50,999 nucleotides of DNA from assembly GCA_902626725.1 (NCBI GenBank), contig CACOGI010000006.1, forward strand, positions 1 to 50,999. Direction: 5' to 3'. The position numbers were made by a program, and so were the translations under genes. A model generated the notes under the pieces. The model ran no database searches and had not been told where the DNA came from. It saw only the letters and a list, made by a program, of their open reading frames with translations. Of this stretch, positions 8,830-17,546 are shown piece by piece. Numbering within the stretch: position 1 is the stretch's first letter; each line of letters opens with the position of its first letter. This DNA comes from an uncultured Pelagibacteraceae bacterium. GTDB taxonomy: Bacteria; Pseudomonadota; Alphaproteobacteria; Pelagibacterales; Pelagibacteraceae.

Positions 8830-9409
8830 CGTCAGTGTTACCTTTCTGAGAAGTTCTCATTAGTAATTTTTCAGTTTCCTCAGCATCAGCTGAGTCTCTT
8901 TCAGGCCAATTTCCACTTTGAATACAAATAATACATCTAAAAACTTCACTAACACCTTGAAGTGTTAAGAGCGCACCTGATAATGGTATTAAAGATTTTG
9001 CCATATAAATTTGGATTTGAGCTGGGCTATTCCAACTAGTCTCTTTTATTTTCCAAGCTAAAGCTGCATACTCATAGCCATAAAAAGCAAGAGCAACAAC
9101 ACCAGGAAAAAAGAATATAAAGTACAAAACTAAATCAATGTAGGCTTGTGTCTTTTGAGAAAATAATCGATAAATTACATCTCCTCTAACATGTGCTTCA
9201 GTCGAAAGCGTGTATGCTCCAGCCATCATAAATATAGCTCCATACATCTGAAGACTGAAATCAAAATTCCATAATGTGGGAGCGTTCAAAGCATAGGCCA
9301 TAAAAACCTCATAACAAGTTCCTCCCATGAGGATTACTATGCACCAAGAGAAAGCTTTTCCCATTGAGATGCTTAATCTGTCTGCAAATTTAATAAACGA
9401 TCTCATCAT
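8819..9409 (-). CDS. dctQ: TRAP transporter small permease (DctQ family)
   Basis: A 196-residue protein with four hydrophobic helices (about 18-38, 50-66, 92-112, 135-155). The start MMRSFIKFADRLSISMGKAFSW and the segment AHVRGDVIYRLFS are typical of DctQ. It partners the large permease. The hydrophilic tail (about 165-196) is cytoplasmic by the positive-inside pattern. Its 3' end overlaps dctM by 11 bases. A strong hairpin separates it from dctP, so its expression is probably lower than that of the binding protein. Confidence 0.88.
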   Translation of the reverse strand: MMRSFIKFADRLSISMGKAFSWCIVILMGGTCYEVFMAYALNAPTLWNFDFSLQMYGAIFMMAGAYTLSTEAHVRGDVIYRLFSQKTQAYIDLVLYFIFFFPGVVALAFYGYEYAALAWKIKETSWNSPAQIQIYMAKSLIPLSGALLTLQGVSEVFRCIICIQSGNWPERDSADAEETEKLLMRTSQKGNTDDVI

Positions 9410-9444
9410 AAAACTTAAGTTTTATTGAATTGTGGTAGATTAAT

Positions 9445-9474
9445 CAAATAAAAAAGGGGGCCTAAGCCCCCTTT
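9445..9474 (-). terminator. Hairpin terminator/attenuator between dctP and dctQ
   Basis: On the minus strand the 9-bp perfect stem AAAGGGGGC/GCCCCCTTT (9453-9461 with 9466-9474) closes a four-base loop and runs into TTTTTTATTT. This is the form of a rho-independent terminator. It sits inside the transporter operon after dctP, so partial termination or 3'-end protection would raise binding-protein mRNA above the permease mRNA. Confidence 0.8.
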
Positions 9475-9491
9475 AAAAAATTTAAAAGTTA

Positions 9492-10646
9492 TTAGATTTT
9501 AACTTTCCCAATTGGTCCAAACTCATTTTCATATGCAAGCTTGTAATTAGGCTGATTCATCAGCAAGTATTTCATTACTTTCTTCGCATATGCTTTTTGA
9601 GAATCTACGATCTTTTTAAAGAAAGGATCTTTCTTATTAAAGTCACCGATTACTTTATCCCAACCTTTTAATTGTTCTGCTAGGATAGCATCTGAAGTTT
9701 GGTAAACATTTACTTTATGCTCATTCATTAACTTCGCAAGATCGTTTGAGTACCTTACTAGAGCCTTAAAGTAGTTATCACTGTTCGCAGCATAAGCAGC
9801 ATTTTTTAATATTGCTTTATGTGCTGGTGATAAACTATTGTATGTTTTTTTGTTAACAGGAATTTCAAACATCTCCTGAGATTGGTGGAAGCTTCCTAAG
9901 TGATAGTGCTTAGAAACATCTTGCATACCAAACTGAGAGTCTGAAGTAGGGTTGTTAAACTCAGCAGCTTCAATCAAACCAGTCTTCATTGCTGGCTGAA
10001 TTTCACCACCTGGTAACTGTCTAACTACCATTCCCATTGCAGTTAAAACGTTAGTCGCTAAACCAACTGTTCTATATTTCATACCTTTTACATCAGATAC
10101 TTTTGTTACGTTCTTTTTGAACCAACCAAAAGGCTGAGCAGGCATTGGCATATGAAAGAATCCAACATAATCAAAACCAACTTTTGCAAGTGTTTCATCA
10201 TATAGTTTTCTTCCTCCACCATATTCCATCCATCCCATAACTTCTTGAGATGACATTCCATATGATGGTCCAGTTCCGAATAAAGATGCAGCAGGATTTT
10301 TTCCATACCAATATGCTGTCACCCAGTGACCCATATCAACTACACCAGAACTAACTGCTTGTCCGATTTCTGAAGTTTTTACAACTGCTCCAACGGGTTG
10401 AAGGTCAATCTGAAGAGATCCTCCAGACATTTCTTTAACCATGTTGCAATAGTCACCTGCCATTTCGAAAAAGATGTTAGCTCCACTTGGCCAAGCGGCT
10501 TGCATCTTTAACGTTGTTGCAGCATTAGCCTTTACATAAGGCATTGCAACGGCAGCTGCAGCTATAGCACCTGTTTTAGCAGCAGTCTTAAAGAACTTAC
10601 GTCTTGAAGATGTTTTTACCTTCAATGATTTATTTTCTTTTGTCAT
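9492..10646 (-). CDS. dctP: TRAP transporter periplasmic substrate-binding protein (TakP-like)
   Basis: The 384-residue protein starts with a twin-arginine-like signal (SSRRKFFKTAAKTGAIA, residues 13-29, ending around KANA at 42), so it is exported. The mature part has the DctP fold with GMKYRTVGLA and TGLIEAAEFNNP. By analogy to the 2-oxoacid binder TakP, Arg192 would hold the substrate carboxylate and Glu229 sits at the ligand/cation position. The next genes encode hydroxyacid and oxoacid enzymes, so a small 2-oxo- or 2-hydroxy-carboxylate (pyruvate, lactate, glycolate type) is the likely ligand. It has a strong Shine-Dalgarno and its own 118-base upstream gap. A fucose- or mannitol-type ligand cannot be excluded. 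Confidence 0.9.
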   Translation of the reverse strand: MTKENKSLKVKTSSRRKFFKTAAKTGAIAAAAVAMPYVKANAATTLKMQAAWPSGANIFFEMAGDYCNMVKEMSGGSLQIDLQPVGAVVKTSEIGQAVSSGVVDMGHWVTAYWYGKNPAASLFGTGPSYGMSSQEVMGWMEYGGGRKLYDETLAKVGFDYVGFFHMPMPAQPFGWFKKNVTKVSDVKGMKYRTVGLATNVLTAMGMVVRQLPGGEIQPAMKTGLIEAAEFNNPTSDSQFGMQDVSKHYHLGSFHQSQEMFEIPVNKKTYNSLSPAHKAILKNAAYAANSDNYFKALVRYSNDLAKLMNEHKVNVYQTSDAILAEQLKGWDKVIGDFNKKDPFFKKIVDSQKAYAKKVMKYLLMNQPNYKLAYENEFGPIGKVKI

Positions 10647-10651
10647 TATTA

Positions 10652-10656
10652 CTCCT
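10652..10656 (-). promoter_or_regulatory. Shine-Dalgarno of dctP
   Basis: AGGAG on the minus strand five bases before the ATG. It is one of the few strong ribosome binding sites in the window and fits the high expression expected of a periplasmic binding protein. Confidence 0.65.
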
Positions 10657-10764
10657 ATTAAAGTTAATTAACCAAAATAATTAAATCACAATATGACATT
10701 AGAGTCTTTCTAAAAAAAAACTCAGATGTCGCAGAAATTTATTATTTTACAATCTGCAGTAGAA

Positions 10765-11718
10765 TTAATTTACTTTATTTTTACATTTTCCGGTTTGGAA
10801 GAATTCATCAATATTATCAATTGCTAAATTAGCCATTGCAATTCTAGTATCTTTAGTTGCACTTCCTAAATGAGGTAAAATGAAAGCAGATTTTATTTTA
10901 AGATATCCTGGATTTAAATTTGGTTCATTTTTATAAACATCTAAGCCAACTGCATAAATCTTTCTTCTATTCAGTGCATCTATTAAAGCTTCGTCATCAA
11001 CAATATCACCTCTTGCAACATTGGTAATTACTGCTCCCTTTGGAAAAAATTCTACTGTTTCTTTATTAATCATATTCTCTGTTTCTTTTGTAGCGGGACA
11101 ACAAATAGATAAAACATCAGAGACTGAAAAAAGGCTTTTTATGTCTTTATGATAAACAGCACCAAGTTCTTTATCATCACTTAATTTTGATCGATTATGA
11201 TAATGGATTATCATTCCGAGCGATCTCGCTATTTTTGCAATTTTTTGACCTATTCTTCCCATTCCTAAAATTCCAAGTCTCGTTCCGGTTAGTTGTTTTC
11301 CGATTAAATAATCTGCAGACCATTTCCAGCCACCTTCTCTAGCGGACTCAATTCCTTCAGCAGCTCTTCTACAAGCACCTAAGATAAGTAAAATTCCTAT
11401 TTCAGCTGTTGCATCTGATAAAACTTCAGGAGTGTTAGTAACTGCAATACTTCTTTTTTTTGCGGCCTCTAAATCAATATTTCCAAAACCTACTGCAAAG
11501 TTAGAAATTATTTTTACAGTATCAGGAAGCTTATTGATAGTTTCTTGATCCATTTTGTCTGTTAGTGATGTTAAAATTCCATCACATCCCTTGGACATTT
11601 CAATTACCTTTGACTGTGAATATAATTCATCATTTGTATTAAAAATTGGATCAAAAGTTTTTGTAGCTTTATCCTCACTTTCTTTAATTAATTTTCTTGT
11701 TATCAAAATTTTTTTCAT
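10765..11718 (-). CDS. D-2-hydroxyacid dehydrogenase (glyoxylate/hydroxypyruvate reductase type)
   Basis: NAD(P)-dependent reduction of a 2-oxoacid to the D-2-hydroxyacid. The 317-residue protein shows the Rossmann motif LGILGMGRIGQKIAK (about 148-162), VTNTPEVLSDATAE before it, the catalytic Arg in NVARGDIVDDEAL, Glu in VYKNEPNLN and His in LPHLGSATKDTR. The set resembles glyoxylate reductase rather than phosphoglycerate dehydrogenase. It lies 13 bases downstream of the GlcD-like gene. Together the two could cycle a hydroxyacid and its oxoacid in opposite directions, or serve different substrates. Confidence 0.9.
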   Translation of the reverse strand: MKKILITRKLIKESEDKATKTFDPIFNTNDELYSQSKVIEMSKGCDGILTSLTDKMDQETINKLPDTVKIISNFAVGFGNIDLEAAKKRSIAVTNTPEVLSDATAEIGILLILGACRRAAEGIESAREGGWKWSADYLIGKQLTGTRLGILGMGRIGQKIAKIARSLGMIIHYHNRSKLSDDKELGAVYHKDIKSLFSVSDVLSICCPATKETENMINKETVEFFPKGAVITNVARGDIVDDEALIDALNRRKIYAVGLDVYKNEPNLNPGYLKIKSAFILPHLGSATKDTRIAMANLAIDNIDEFFQTGKCKNKVN

Positions 11719-11731
11719 GAAAATTTACCTA

Positions 11732-13105
11732 TTAATTGAGATCAAATATCTTTCCAGGATTCATTATATTATTTTGATCGATACTTCTTTTAATCATTTT
11801 CATAACTGGAATATTGTCACCATGTTCTTCAAGTAAATATTCTTTTTTATGAAGACCAACTCCATGTTCGCCTGTTATAGTACCATTTAATTGGAGTGCT
11901 TTTTTAATCAATAAATCATTAAATTCTCTTATTTTTTTATACATTTCTTTTTTTGCTGGATCAAAAGGTAAAAGTACATGAAAATTTCCATCTCCCAAAT
12001 GTCCAACCATCGGAGCTCTAAGCCCAAATTTTTTTGCTTGTTCCTCAGCATAATTTACACATTCAGTGATATTTGAAATAGGTAAACATACATCTGTTGA
12101 ATAAACTTTTCCATTGTTGATTAAAGCTTTAACTGAATAATATACATCCCATCTTGCTTTCCAAAGTTTATTTCTTTCTTCCAGATCTTTGGCCCACTTG
12201 AATGAGCTTCCGTTGTTGTCTTTTGATATCTCTTCTACAATTTTGATGTTCTCATTATTTGATGATTCTGATCCATGGAATTCAAAAAATAATGTTGGCA
12301 CTTCTTCAATATCTTTTAATTTTGAATATCTTATACTTATTCCCATTTGATCTTTATTCAGCATCTCAATTCTTGCTATAGGAATACCATATTGAATTAC
12401 TTGTTGAGCAGTTTGTACGGCATTTTCTAATGTCGGAAAGTGACATACTGCAGCCATTATACTCTCAGGAATTGGTGACAATCTTAACTGAACTTCAGTT
12501 ATAATGCCTAACGTGCCTTCAGAACCAATAAATAGATTTGTTAAATTATATCCTGCAGATGTTTTCTTAGTTCTACTTCCTGTATTGATAATATCACCGT
12601 TTGGTAAGACTACTGTAAGACCAGAAATTACTGTTTTCATAGTTCCATATTTTACTGCCATAGTCCCTGAAGCAGACGTAGAAGCCATCCCACCTATTGC
12701 AGCATTAGCTCCAGGATCAATCGGAAAAAAAACTCCATCTTCTCGTAAATATTCATTTAATTGCTCTTTCGTAACACACGCTTGAACTCTACAATCAAAA
12801 TCATCAGCATTTACACTTAAGATTTTATTCATTTTTTCTAGACAGATTGTAATCCCTTTTTCATTACCCACTACATTTCCCTCTAAAGAAGTTCCAGTTC
12901 CAAAAGGAACAACGGGAATTTTATGCTCATTACATAATCTCAAAATTTTTGAAACCTCTTCATTTGTTTCTGGAAAAACTACTGCTTTAGATAATACAGG
13001 ATCATAAGTATCCTCTCCTCTAGCATAATTTGTCCTTGTTGATACTGAGGTTGAGTATCTTCCGTTGAAAATTTTTTTCAATTCAGCTTCTACTTGATCG
13101 TACAT
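11732..13105 (-). CDS. FAD-linked D-2-hydroxyacid dehydrogenase (GlcD/D-lactate dehydrogenase type)
   Basis: A 457-residue flavoprotein. The PCMH-type FAD domain is at about 35-215 (VVPFGTGTSLEGNV, FFPIDPGANAAIGGMASTSA, LFIGSEGTLGIITE) and the C-terminal FAD-linked oxidase domain ends with MVGHLGDGNFH and GTITGEHGVGLHKKEYL, which carry the conserved His and Glu residues. The family oxidises D-lactate or glycolate and passes electrons to the respiratory chain. No glcE or glcF neighbour is present, so it is more likely a single-subunit D-lactate dehydrogenase type than the three-part glycolate oxidase. It is in the hydroxyacid operon. Confidence 0.9.
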   Translation of the reverse strand: MYDQVEAELKKIFNGRYSTSVSTRTNYARGEDTYDPVLSKAVVFPETNEEVSKILRLCNEHKIPVVPFGTGTSLEGNVVGNEKGITICLEKMNKILSVNADDFDCRVQACVTKEQLNEYLREDGVFFPIDPGANAAIGGMASTSASGTMAVKYGTMKTVISGLTVVLPNGDIINTGSRTKKTSAGYNLTNLFIGSEGTLGIITEVQLRLSPIPESIMAAVCHFPTLENAVQTAQQVIQYGIPIARIEMLNKDQMGISIRYSKLKDIEEVPTLFFEFHGSESSNNENIKIVEEISKDNNGSSFKWAKDLEERNKLWKARWDVYYSVKALINNGKVYSTDVCLPISNITECVNYAEEQAKKFGLRAPMVGHLGDGNFHVLLPFDPAKKEMYKKIREFNDLLIKKALQLNGTITGEHGVGLHKKEYLLEEHGDNIPVMKMIKRSIDQNNIMNPGKIFDLN

Positions 13106-13145
13106 ATTTGAGTAATATTATTAAAAATTAATTTAAAAATACAGC

Positions 13146-14312
13146 TTATTTAGTAAGCATTTTCTTTATGTTTTCTAGTGCTTGGGAAATGTTATCTCTT
13201 GATGCAGCAAAACTGAATCTTACATAATCATTACAAGTTTTACCAAAAGCTGTGCCTGGAACTATTGCAACTCCTGCCTCGTGCATAGCTTTTTTGCAAA
13301 ACTCAGATCCATTCATTCCAGTCCCTATTACTTTTGGAAAAGCATAAAAAGCGCCACCAGGCAGACTACATTCAACACCCGGCAATTCATTTAAACCTTT
13401 GTGAATTAAATCTCTTCTTGCAGTAAACTTTTCCATCATTTCATGAATTGAGTCATCTGAACCATCTAAAGCTGCTATTCCTGCATATTGCGCTGCAGCA
13501 TTTACACAAGATACACTGTTTATTAAAAGTTTATTTACATGTGGTACTAATTCTTTAGGCCAAAAACTCCAACCAAGTCTCCATCCAGTCATTGAATATG
13601 CTTTACTCCATCCTTCTAATACAATTAATCTCTCTCGTAATTCTGGATAATTAAAAAAAGATGGCATTTCTTTATTATCAAAGATTTGTCTACTATAAAT
13701 TTCATCGCTCAAGATAGTTACATGTGGATGTTTTTTTAATCCCTCTGCTAAAACATCTATATCTGATTTTTCTACAAAGCTTCCAGTAGGATTGTTGGGA
13801 TTAATTAATATTAATAATCTAGTTTTATCAGTAATTAACGACAATATTTTTTCGGGATTAAATTTCAAATCTTTATCTTCTGTTAAATCATAAGGAACAG
13901 AAGTTGAGCCTGTATAATTGATCATAGACTCATAAATTGGGAAAGCAGGAGTTGGATGAATAATTTCTGCACCTGGTTCGCCAAAACATTGAATAGCATA
14001 ACTCATTGTGGGTTTTCCGCCTGGCATGATTAAAATTCTATCGGCGTCCACACCGGTGTTATATCTTTTTTTAATCCATCTGGTAACGGCTTGTCTACAT
14101 TCTAAAATTCCATTAGACAAAACATAGCCATGATGTCCATCGTCTAAAGCTTTTTTTGCAGCCTCAACAACGTGCTTAGGTGTTTTAAAATCAGGTTGAC
14201 CTAAGCCTAAATGTATCATTGGGTTTCCTTTAGCCTCTAATGCTTTTGCCTCAGCTAAAACAGAAAAAGCTGTTTCGGTACCTAAGTTATCTAAATTTTT
14301 TGCTAACTTCAT
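13146..14312 (-). CDS. Class I/II PLP-dependent aminotransferase
   Basis: A 388-residue fold-type I aminotransferase of the AspC/AAT-like group. Visible are GLGQPDFKTP near the N-terminus, NPNNPTGSF, the ILSDEIYSR segment with the PLP-binding Asp and Tyr, the Schiff-base lysine in GWSKAYSMTGWRLGW (about residue 233) and the carboxylate-binding Arg in YVRFSFAAS. It transfers an amino group between an amino acid and a 2-oxoacid. Between hydroxyacid oxidase and dehydrogenase genes, its oxoacid partner is probably the product of those oxidases, for example glyoxylate to glycine or pyruvate to alanine; this is inference. Confidence 0.9.
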   Translation of the reverse strand: MKLAKNLDNLGTETAFSVLAEAKALEAKGNPMIHLGLGQPDFKTPKHVVEAAKKALDDGHHGYVLSNGILECRQAVTRWIKKRYNTGVDADRILIMPGGKPTMSYAIQCFGEPGAEIIHPTPAFPIYESMINYTGSTSVPYDLTEDKDLKFNPEKILSLITDKTRLLILINPNNPTGSFVEKSDIDVLAEGLKKHPHVTILSDEIYSRQIFDNKEMPSFFNYPELRERLIVLEGWSKAYSMTGWRLGWSFWPKELVPHVNKLLINSVSCVNAAAQYAGIAALDGSDDSIHEMMEKFTARRDLIHKGLNELPGVECSLPGGAFYAFPKVIGTGMNGSEFCKKAMHEAGVAIVPGTAFGKTCNDYVRFSFAASRDNISQALENIKKMLTK

Positions 14313-14329
14313 AATATTAAACTTAAATT

Positions 14330-15487
14330 TTAAGGTCTATTTCTATAAATTAATTTTGAACTATTCAACTCTTTTAAATTTTTACAACCCATTAAAACCA
14401 TATTTCTATTTATCTCATCGTGCATATTTTTAAGCAAATGTTCAACTCCTTGCTGGCCACCTGCGGCTAAAGAGAACAAAAACATTTTCCCAAAACTACA
14501 AGCTTTTGCTCCTGCAGCAATTGCTTTTAAAACATGTGTTCCTCTTCTAACTCCTCCATCCAAAATAATCTCTAATTTATCTCCAACAGCATCAGAAATT
14601 GCTTTTACTTGATCAAACGGAGATCTAGATCCATCAAGTTGTCTTCCACCATGATTTGAAATCATTATTGCTGTACATCCTATATCAATAGCTTTTTTTG
14701 CATCTTCAACTGACATGACTCCTTTTAATGCGAATGGACCGTTCCATTTTTTCACACAATATTCAGCATCTTTCCAGTTCATTGCAGGGTCATATTGTTC
14801 ATTAATATATTCAATGACTGACTTTGCTATATTCGTACCCTTATCTGTTTTAGTGGCTACATTAGCTAGTTTAAATTTCCCGTGAGTTAAATAATTAAAT
14901 ACCCAATTTGGGTGCAATGCAAAACTCAAAAGGCTATCTAAAGTTAATTTTGGAGGTGTTGTAAAACCGGTTCTGTGATCTCTTTCTCTGTTTCCAGCAA
15001 CTAATGTATCAACTGTTAAGCACATTCCATCAAAGCCTGACCTCCTGCAACGATCAATTAAATCATCTGTTATTGATTGATCTTTATGCACGTAAAGCTG
15101 AAATAATTTTGGGCCACCAGAGATATTAGAAATTTCCTCAATCGTGTTGTTAGCCATTGTAGACATGCTATAGAAAGTTCCATATTTATCAGCTGCTCTT
15201 GCAGATGCTTTGTCTCCTTCATGATGATATAATCTTTGCATTGCACAGGGTGATAAAAATATAGGCATATCAATTTTTTTTCCAAAAATCGTGGTTGATA
15301 AATCAGGTTTGCCCACGCTTGCCAGTATATTGGGAACTAAATCACAATCATCAAATGATTTTGTATTTCTCTTAAGAGTAATTTCATCATCTGCTCCACC
15401 ATCAATGTAATGAAAGATTGGTGAAGGTAATTTTTTTTTTGCTATATTTCTGAAGTCTTCAAAATTATAACAATCTTTTAGATTCAC
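14330..15487 (-). CDS. FMN-dependent L-2-hydroxyacid oxidase/dehydrogenase, copy 1
   Basis: A 385-residue TIM-barrel flavoenzyme of the glycolate oxidase/L-lactate dehydrogenase (LldD) family. Catalytic features are Tyr in FHYIDGGADDE, Tyr in FQLYVHKDQ, Lys in FALKGVMSVEDA, the catalytic His and Arg in SNHGGRQLDGSRSP, and the FMN phosphate loop DGGVRRGTH. It would oxidise an L-2-hydroxyacid to the oxoacid. The 5' end shares one base with the stop of the second copy. The two differ clearly along their length, so the duplication is old and the substrates may differ. Confidence 0.92.
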   Translation of the reverse strand: MNLKDCYNFEDFRNIAKKKLPSPIFHYIDGGADDEITLKRNTKSFDDCDLVPNILASVGKPDLSTTIFGKKIDMPIFLSPCAMQRLYHHEGDKASARAADKYGTFYSMSTMANNTIEEISNISGGPKLFQLYVHKDQSITDDLIDRCRRSGFDGMCLTVDTLVAGNRERDHRTGFTTPPKLTLDSLLSFALHPNWVFNYLTHGKFKLANVATKTDKGTNIAKSVIEYINEQYDPAMNWKDAEYCVKKWNGPFALKGVMSVEDAKKAIDIGCTAIMISNHGGRQLDGSRSPFDQVKAISDAVGDKLEIILDGGVRRGTHVLKAIAAGAKACSFGKMFLFSLAAGGQQGVEHLLKNMHDEINRNMVLMGCKNLKELNSSKLIYRNRP

Positions 15488-16638
15488 TATTTTCTAAATC
15501 TTAAATTGTTTCTATTTAAATCTGAGATTTTTGTACATCCCATAAGTTTCATATCTCTTACTAATTCAGATTTATACAATTCTAAAGCTCTTTCAACACC
15601 TAACTGTCCTGCAGCTGCTAGTGCATACAAATATAATCTTCCACCCGAACAAGCTTTGGCTCCTAAAGACAATGCTTTTAACATATGTGTTCCTCTATGA
15701 ATTCCACCTTCACAAATTACATCTAATTTGTCCCCTACAGCATCAACAATTTCTGCTAGTTGATCAAATGGAGATCTTGATCCATCTAGTTGCCTTCCAC
15801 CATGATTGGAAACCATTATACCTGTGCATCCAATATCAACTGCTCTTTTTGCATCTTCTACTGACATAACTCCCTTTAAAGCAAAATGACCTCCCCACTT
15901 AGAACAAAGTTGTTCAGCATCTTTCCAATTCATAGATTGATCCAACATAGTAGAAAAATAATTTCCAATTGAGGAATTAGTGCTTGTGCCTTCTTTTACG
16001 AAATCTTGAAGATGTGGTAATTCAAACTTTCCTCTTGTTAAATAATTTATTCCCCACATTGGTTTTGTAGCAAAGCTAAATAAACTTGATAAAGTAAGTT
16101 TTGGAGGTGATGTGAAGCCAGTCCTCAAATCTCTTTCACGGTTACCTCCAGTAATAGTGTCCACTGTTAGAGCCATAACATCAAATTTTGCTGCTTTAGC
16201 TCTCTCTAAACATGAATCATTTAGACCTCGATCCTTATGAAAATAAAACTGAAACATTTTCGGAGTATCAATCATTGATGATATTTCCTCAACACTCACT
16301 GTTGCTAATGCTGAAACTCCAAACATTGTATTAAATTTTTTTGCTGCTTTTCCAACAGCTCTTTCACCCTCATAATGAAAAAGTCTTTGAAGAGCAGTTG
16401 GTGATAAATAAAAAGGTAAATCTAATTTTTTACCAAATATTGTGGTTGACAAGTCAACATTCTCAACACCTCTCAAAACGTTTGGAACTAAATCGACGTC
16501 ATCGAAAGCGCTTGTATTTCTTGCATATGTAATTTCATCATCAGCAGCTCCGTCTATATAATGAAAAATTGGTGAAGGTAGTTTTTTTTTTGCTAATTTT
16601 CTAAAATCGCTAAAGTTATGACAATCTTTTAAGTTCAT
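15487..16638 (-). CDS. FMN-dependent L-2-hydroxyacid oxidase/dehydrogenase, copy 2
   Basis: A 383-residue paralogue of the downstream gene with the same start (MNLKDCHNFSDFRKLAKKK) and the same catalytic residues: FHYIDGAADDE, FQFYFHKDR (Phe next to the conserved Tyr), FALKGVMSVEDA and SNHGGRQLDGSRSP. The FMN phosphate loop is EGGIHRGTH, with Glu in place of the usual Asp. It is the first gene of the hydroxyacid run if that run starts here, but the PagL-like gene ends only 12 bases upstream, so read-through from the ccm operon is possible. Confidence 0.92.
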   Translation of the reverse strand: MNLKDCHNFSDFRKLAKKKLPSPIFHYIDGAADDEITYARNTSAFDDVDLVPNVLRGVENVDLSTTIFGKKLDLPFYLSPTALQRLFHYEGERAVGKAAKKFNTMFGVSALATVSVEEISSMIDTPKMFQFYFHKDRGLNDSCLERAKAAKFDVMALTVDTITGGNRERDLRTGFTSPPKLTLSSLFSFATKPMWGINYLTRGKFELPHLQDFVKEGTSTNSSIGNYFSTMLDQSMNWKDAEQLCSKWGGHFALKGVMSVEDAKRAVDIGCTGIMVSNHGGRQLDGSRSPFDQLAEIVDAVGDKLDVICEGGIHRGTHMLKALSLGAKACSGGRLYLYALAAAGQLGVERALELYKSELVRDMKLMGCTKISDLNRNNLRFRK

Positions 16639-16650
16639 AAAGTTATTATA

Positions 16651-17166
16651 TTAAAATTGTTTGAGAAAATTAAATGAGTAACTATTTGCCCCAGGATTTT
16701 TATCACCTAAACTAGCATTAGATATATGATTATATGAAAAACCTAGTTGACTATTATTTGTTGGTAAATCTAAAGAAACTTGAACTTCGCTTTTAAATTC
16801 TAATGAGTGTCCGAGATCTTTGCCATCTCCTTGATTATAATATCCAGGTGCGAAACTAGGAGTTAAATTTAAAATACCAACTGTATATTCTGCTTGAACA
16901 CCTGTATAAAAATATGCAGCGTTATCGGCTGTTATGATTGCACCTGTAATAGGAGAAAGATTTCCTAAAATTGTGTCTCTATTTAATTGTTCATTTTGAT
17001 GTTGAATACCAACTAAAGTTGATCTTTTTCCATCGTCGCTAAAATCAAACATACCAGTAAAGAAGTTTAACTCTGTAGTTTTATCCTCAATCTTAATTTC
17101 TTCAGCTTTAACAATTAAGGGAAGAGAAAATAAGAACGCAAAAAATAACAATTTAAAATTTTTCAT
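16651..17166 (-). CDS. PagL-like lipid A 3-O-deacylase/acyloxyacyl hydrolase
   Basis: A 171-residue protein with a signal peptide (MKNFKLLFFAFLFSLPLIVKA) and an alternating beta pattern ending in Phe, as outer-membrane barrels do. The PagL signature is clear: SYNHISNASLGDKNPGANSY gives His147 and Ser149, the catalytic pair of PagL, followed by NPG. I see no obvious Glu at the third catalytic position of the Pseudomonas enzyme, as in many homologues. The enzyme would remove an acyl chain from lipid A at the outer membrane. It follows ccmH by five bases, so it is probably on the ccm transcript, with no functional link that I know. Confidence 0.8.
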   Translation of the reverse strand: MKNFKLLFFAFLFSLPLIVKAEEIKIEDKTTELNFFTGMFDFSDDGKRSTLVGIQHQNEQLNRDTILGNLSPITGAIITADNAAYFYTGVQAEYTVGILNLTPSFAPGYYNQGDGKDLGHSLEFKSEVQVSLDLPTNNSQLGFSYNHISNASLGDKNPGANSYSFNFLKQF

Positions 17167-17171
17167 TTATT

Positions 17172-17546
17172 CTATTTTATTTTATTTATTTTAAAAAATT
17201 TTATTATTATCGCACCTCCAATTAAAAATAACAATATTGGTAATAACCATAAAATATAGGTTTTTTTGTTTAAACCTGGGTCATAAAGTATCCAATCACC
17301 AAATTTTATCTTGAGAAATTCATATATCTCATTTTCGGACATTCCCTCATCAATTTTTTTTTGAACTACAATTTTTAAACTATTTGCAAACTCAGAATCT
17401 GAGTCATGAACAGATTGTCCTTGGCAAACTAAACAACGTAAATTTTTTGTAATTTTAAAAATTAAATTTTTTTCATTCGCCAATGATTGATTAATATTTA
17501 AAAAACATAAAAATATAAACACTAATATTAATTTTATATTTTTCAC
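17172..17546 (-). CDS. ccmH: Cytochrome c maturation protein CcmH (CycL)
   Basis: CcmH is a periplasm-facing thioredox protein that reduces the apocytochrome c CXXCH motif before haem attachment. The product has 124 residues, a signal peptide (to about ALA at 23), the LRCLVCQGQS motif with Cys38 and Cys41, and a C-terminal membrane helix (about 101-118). Only the short N-terminal type of CcmH is encoded; a CcmI-like TPR domain is not fused. Its start overlaps the ccmG stop by four bases. Confidence 0.93.
   Translation of the reverse strand: MKNIKLILVFIFLCFLNINQSLANEKNLIFKITKNLRCLVCQGQSVHDSDSEFANSLKIVVQKKIDEGMSENEIYEFLKIKFGDWILYDPGLNKKTYILWLLPILLFLIGGAIIIKFFKINKIK

Noticed and set aside
12504..12785. 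Plus-strand frame of 93 codons inside the GlcD-like gene
   Set aside because: Antisense shadow of a conserved flavoprotein, no start context or family match.
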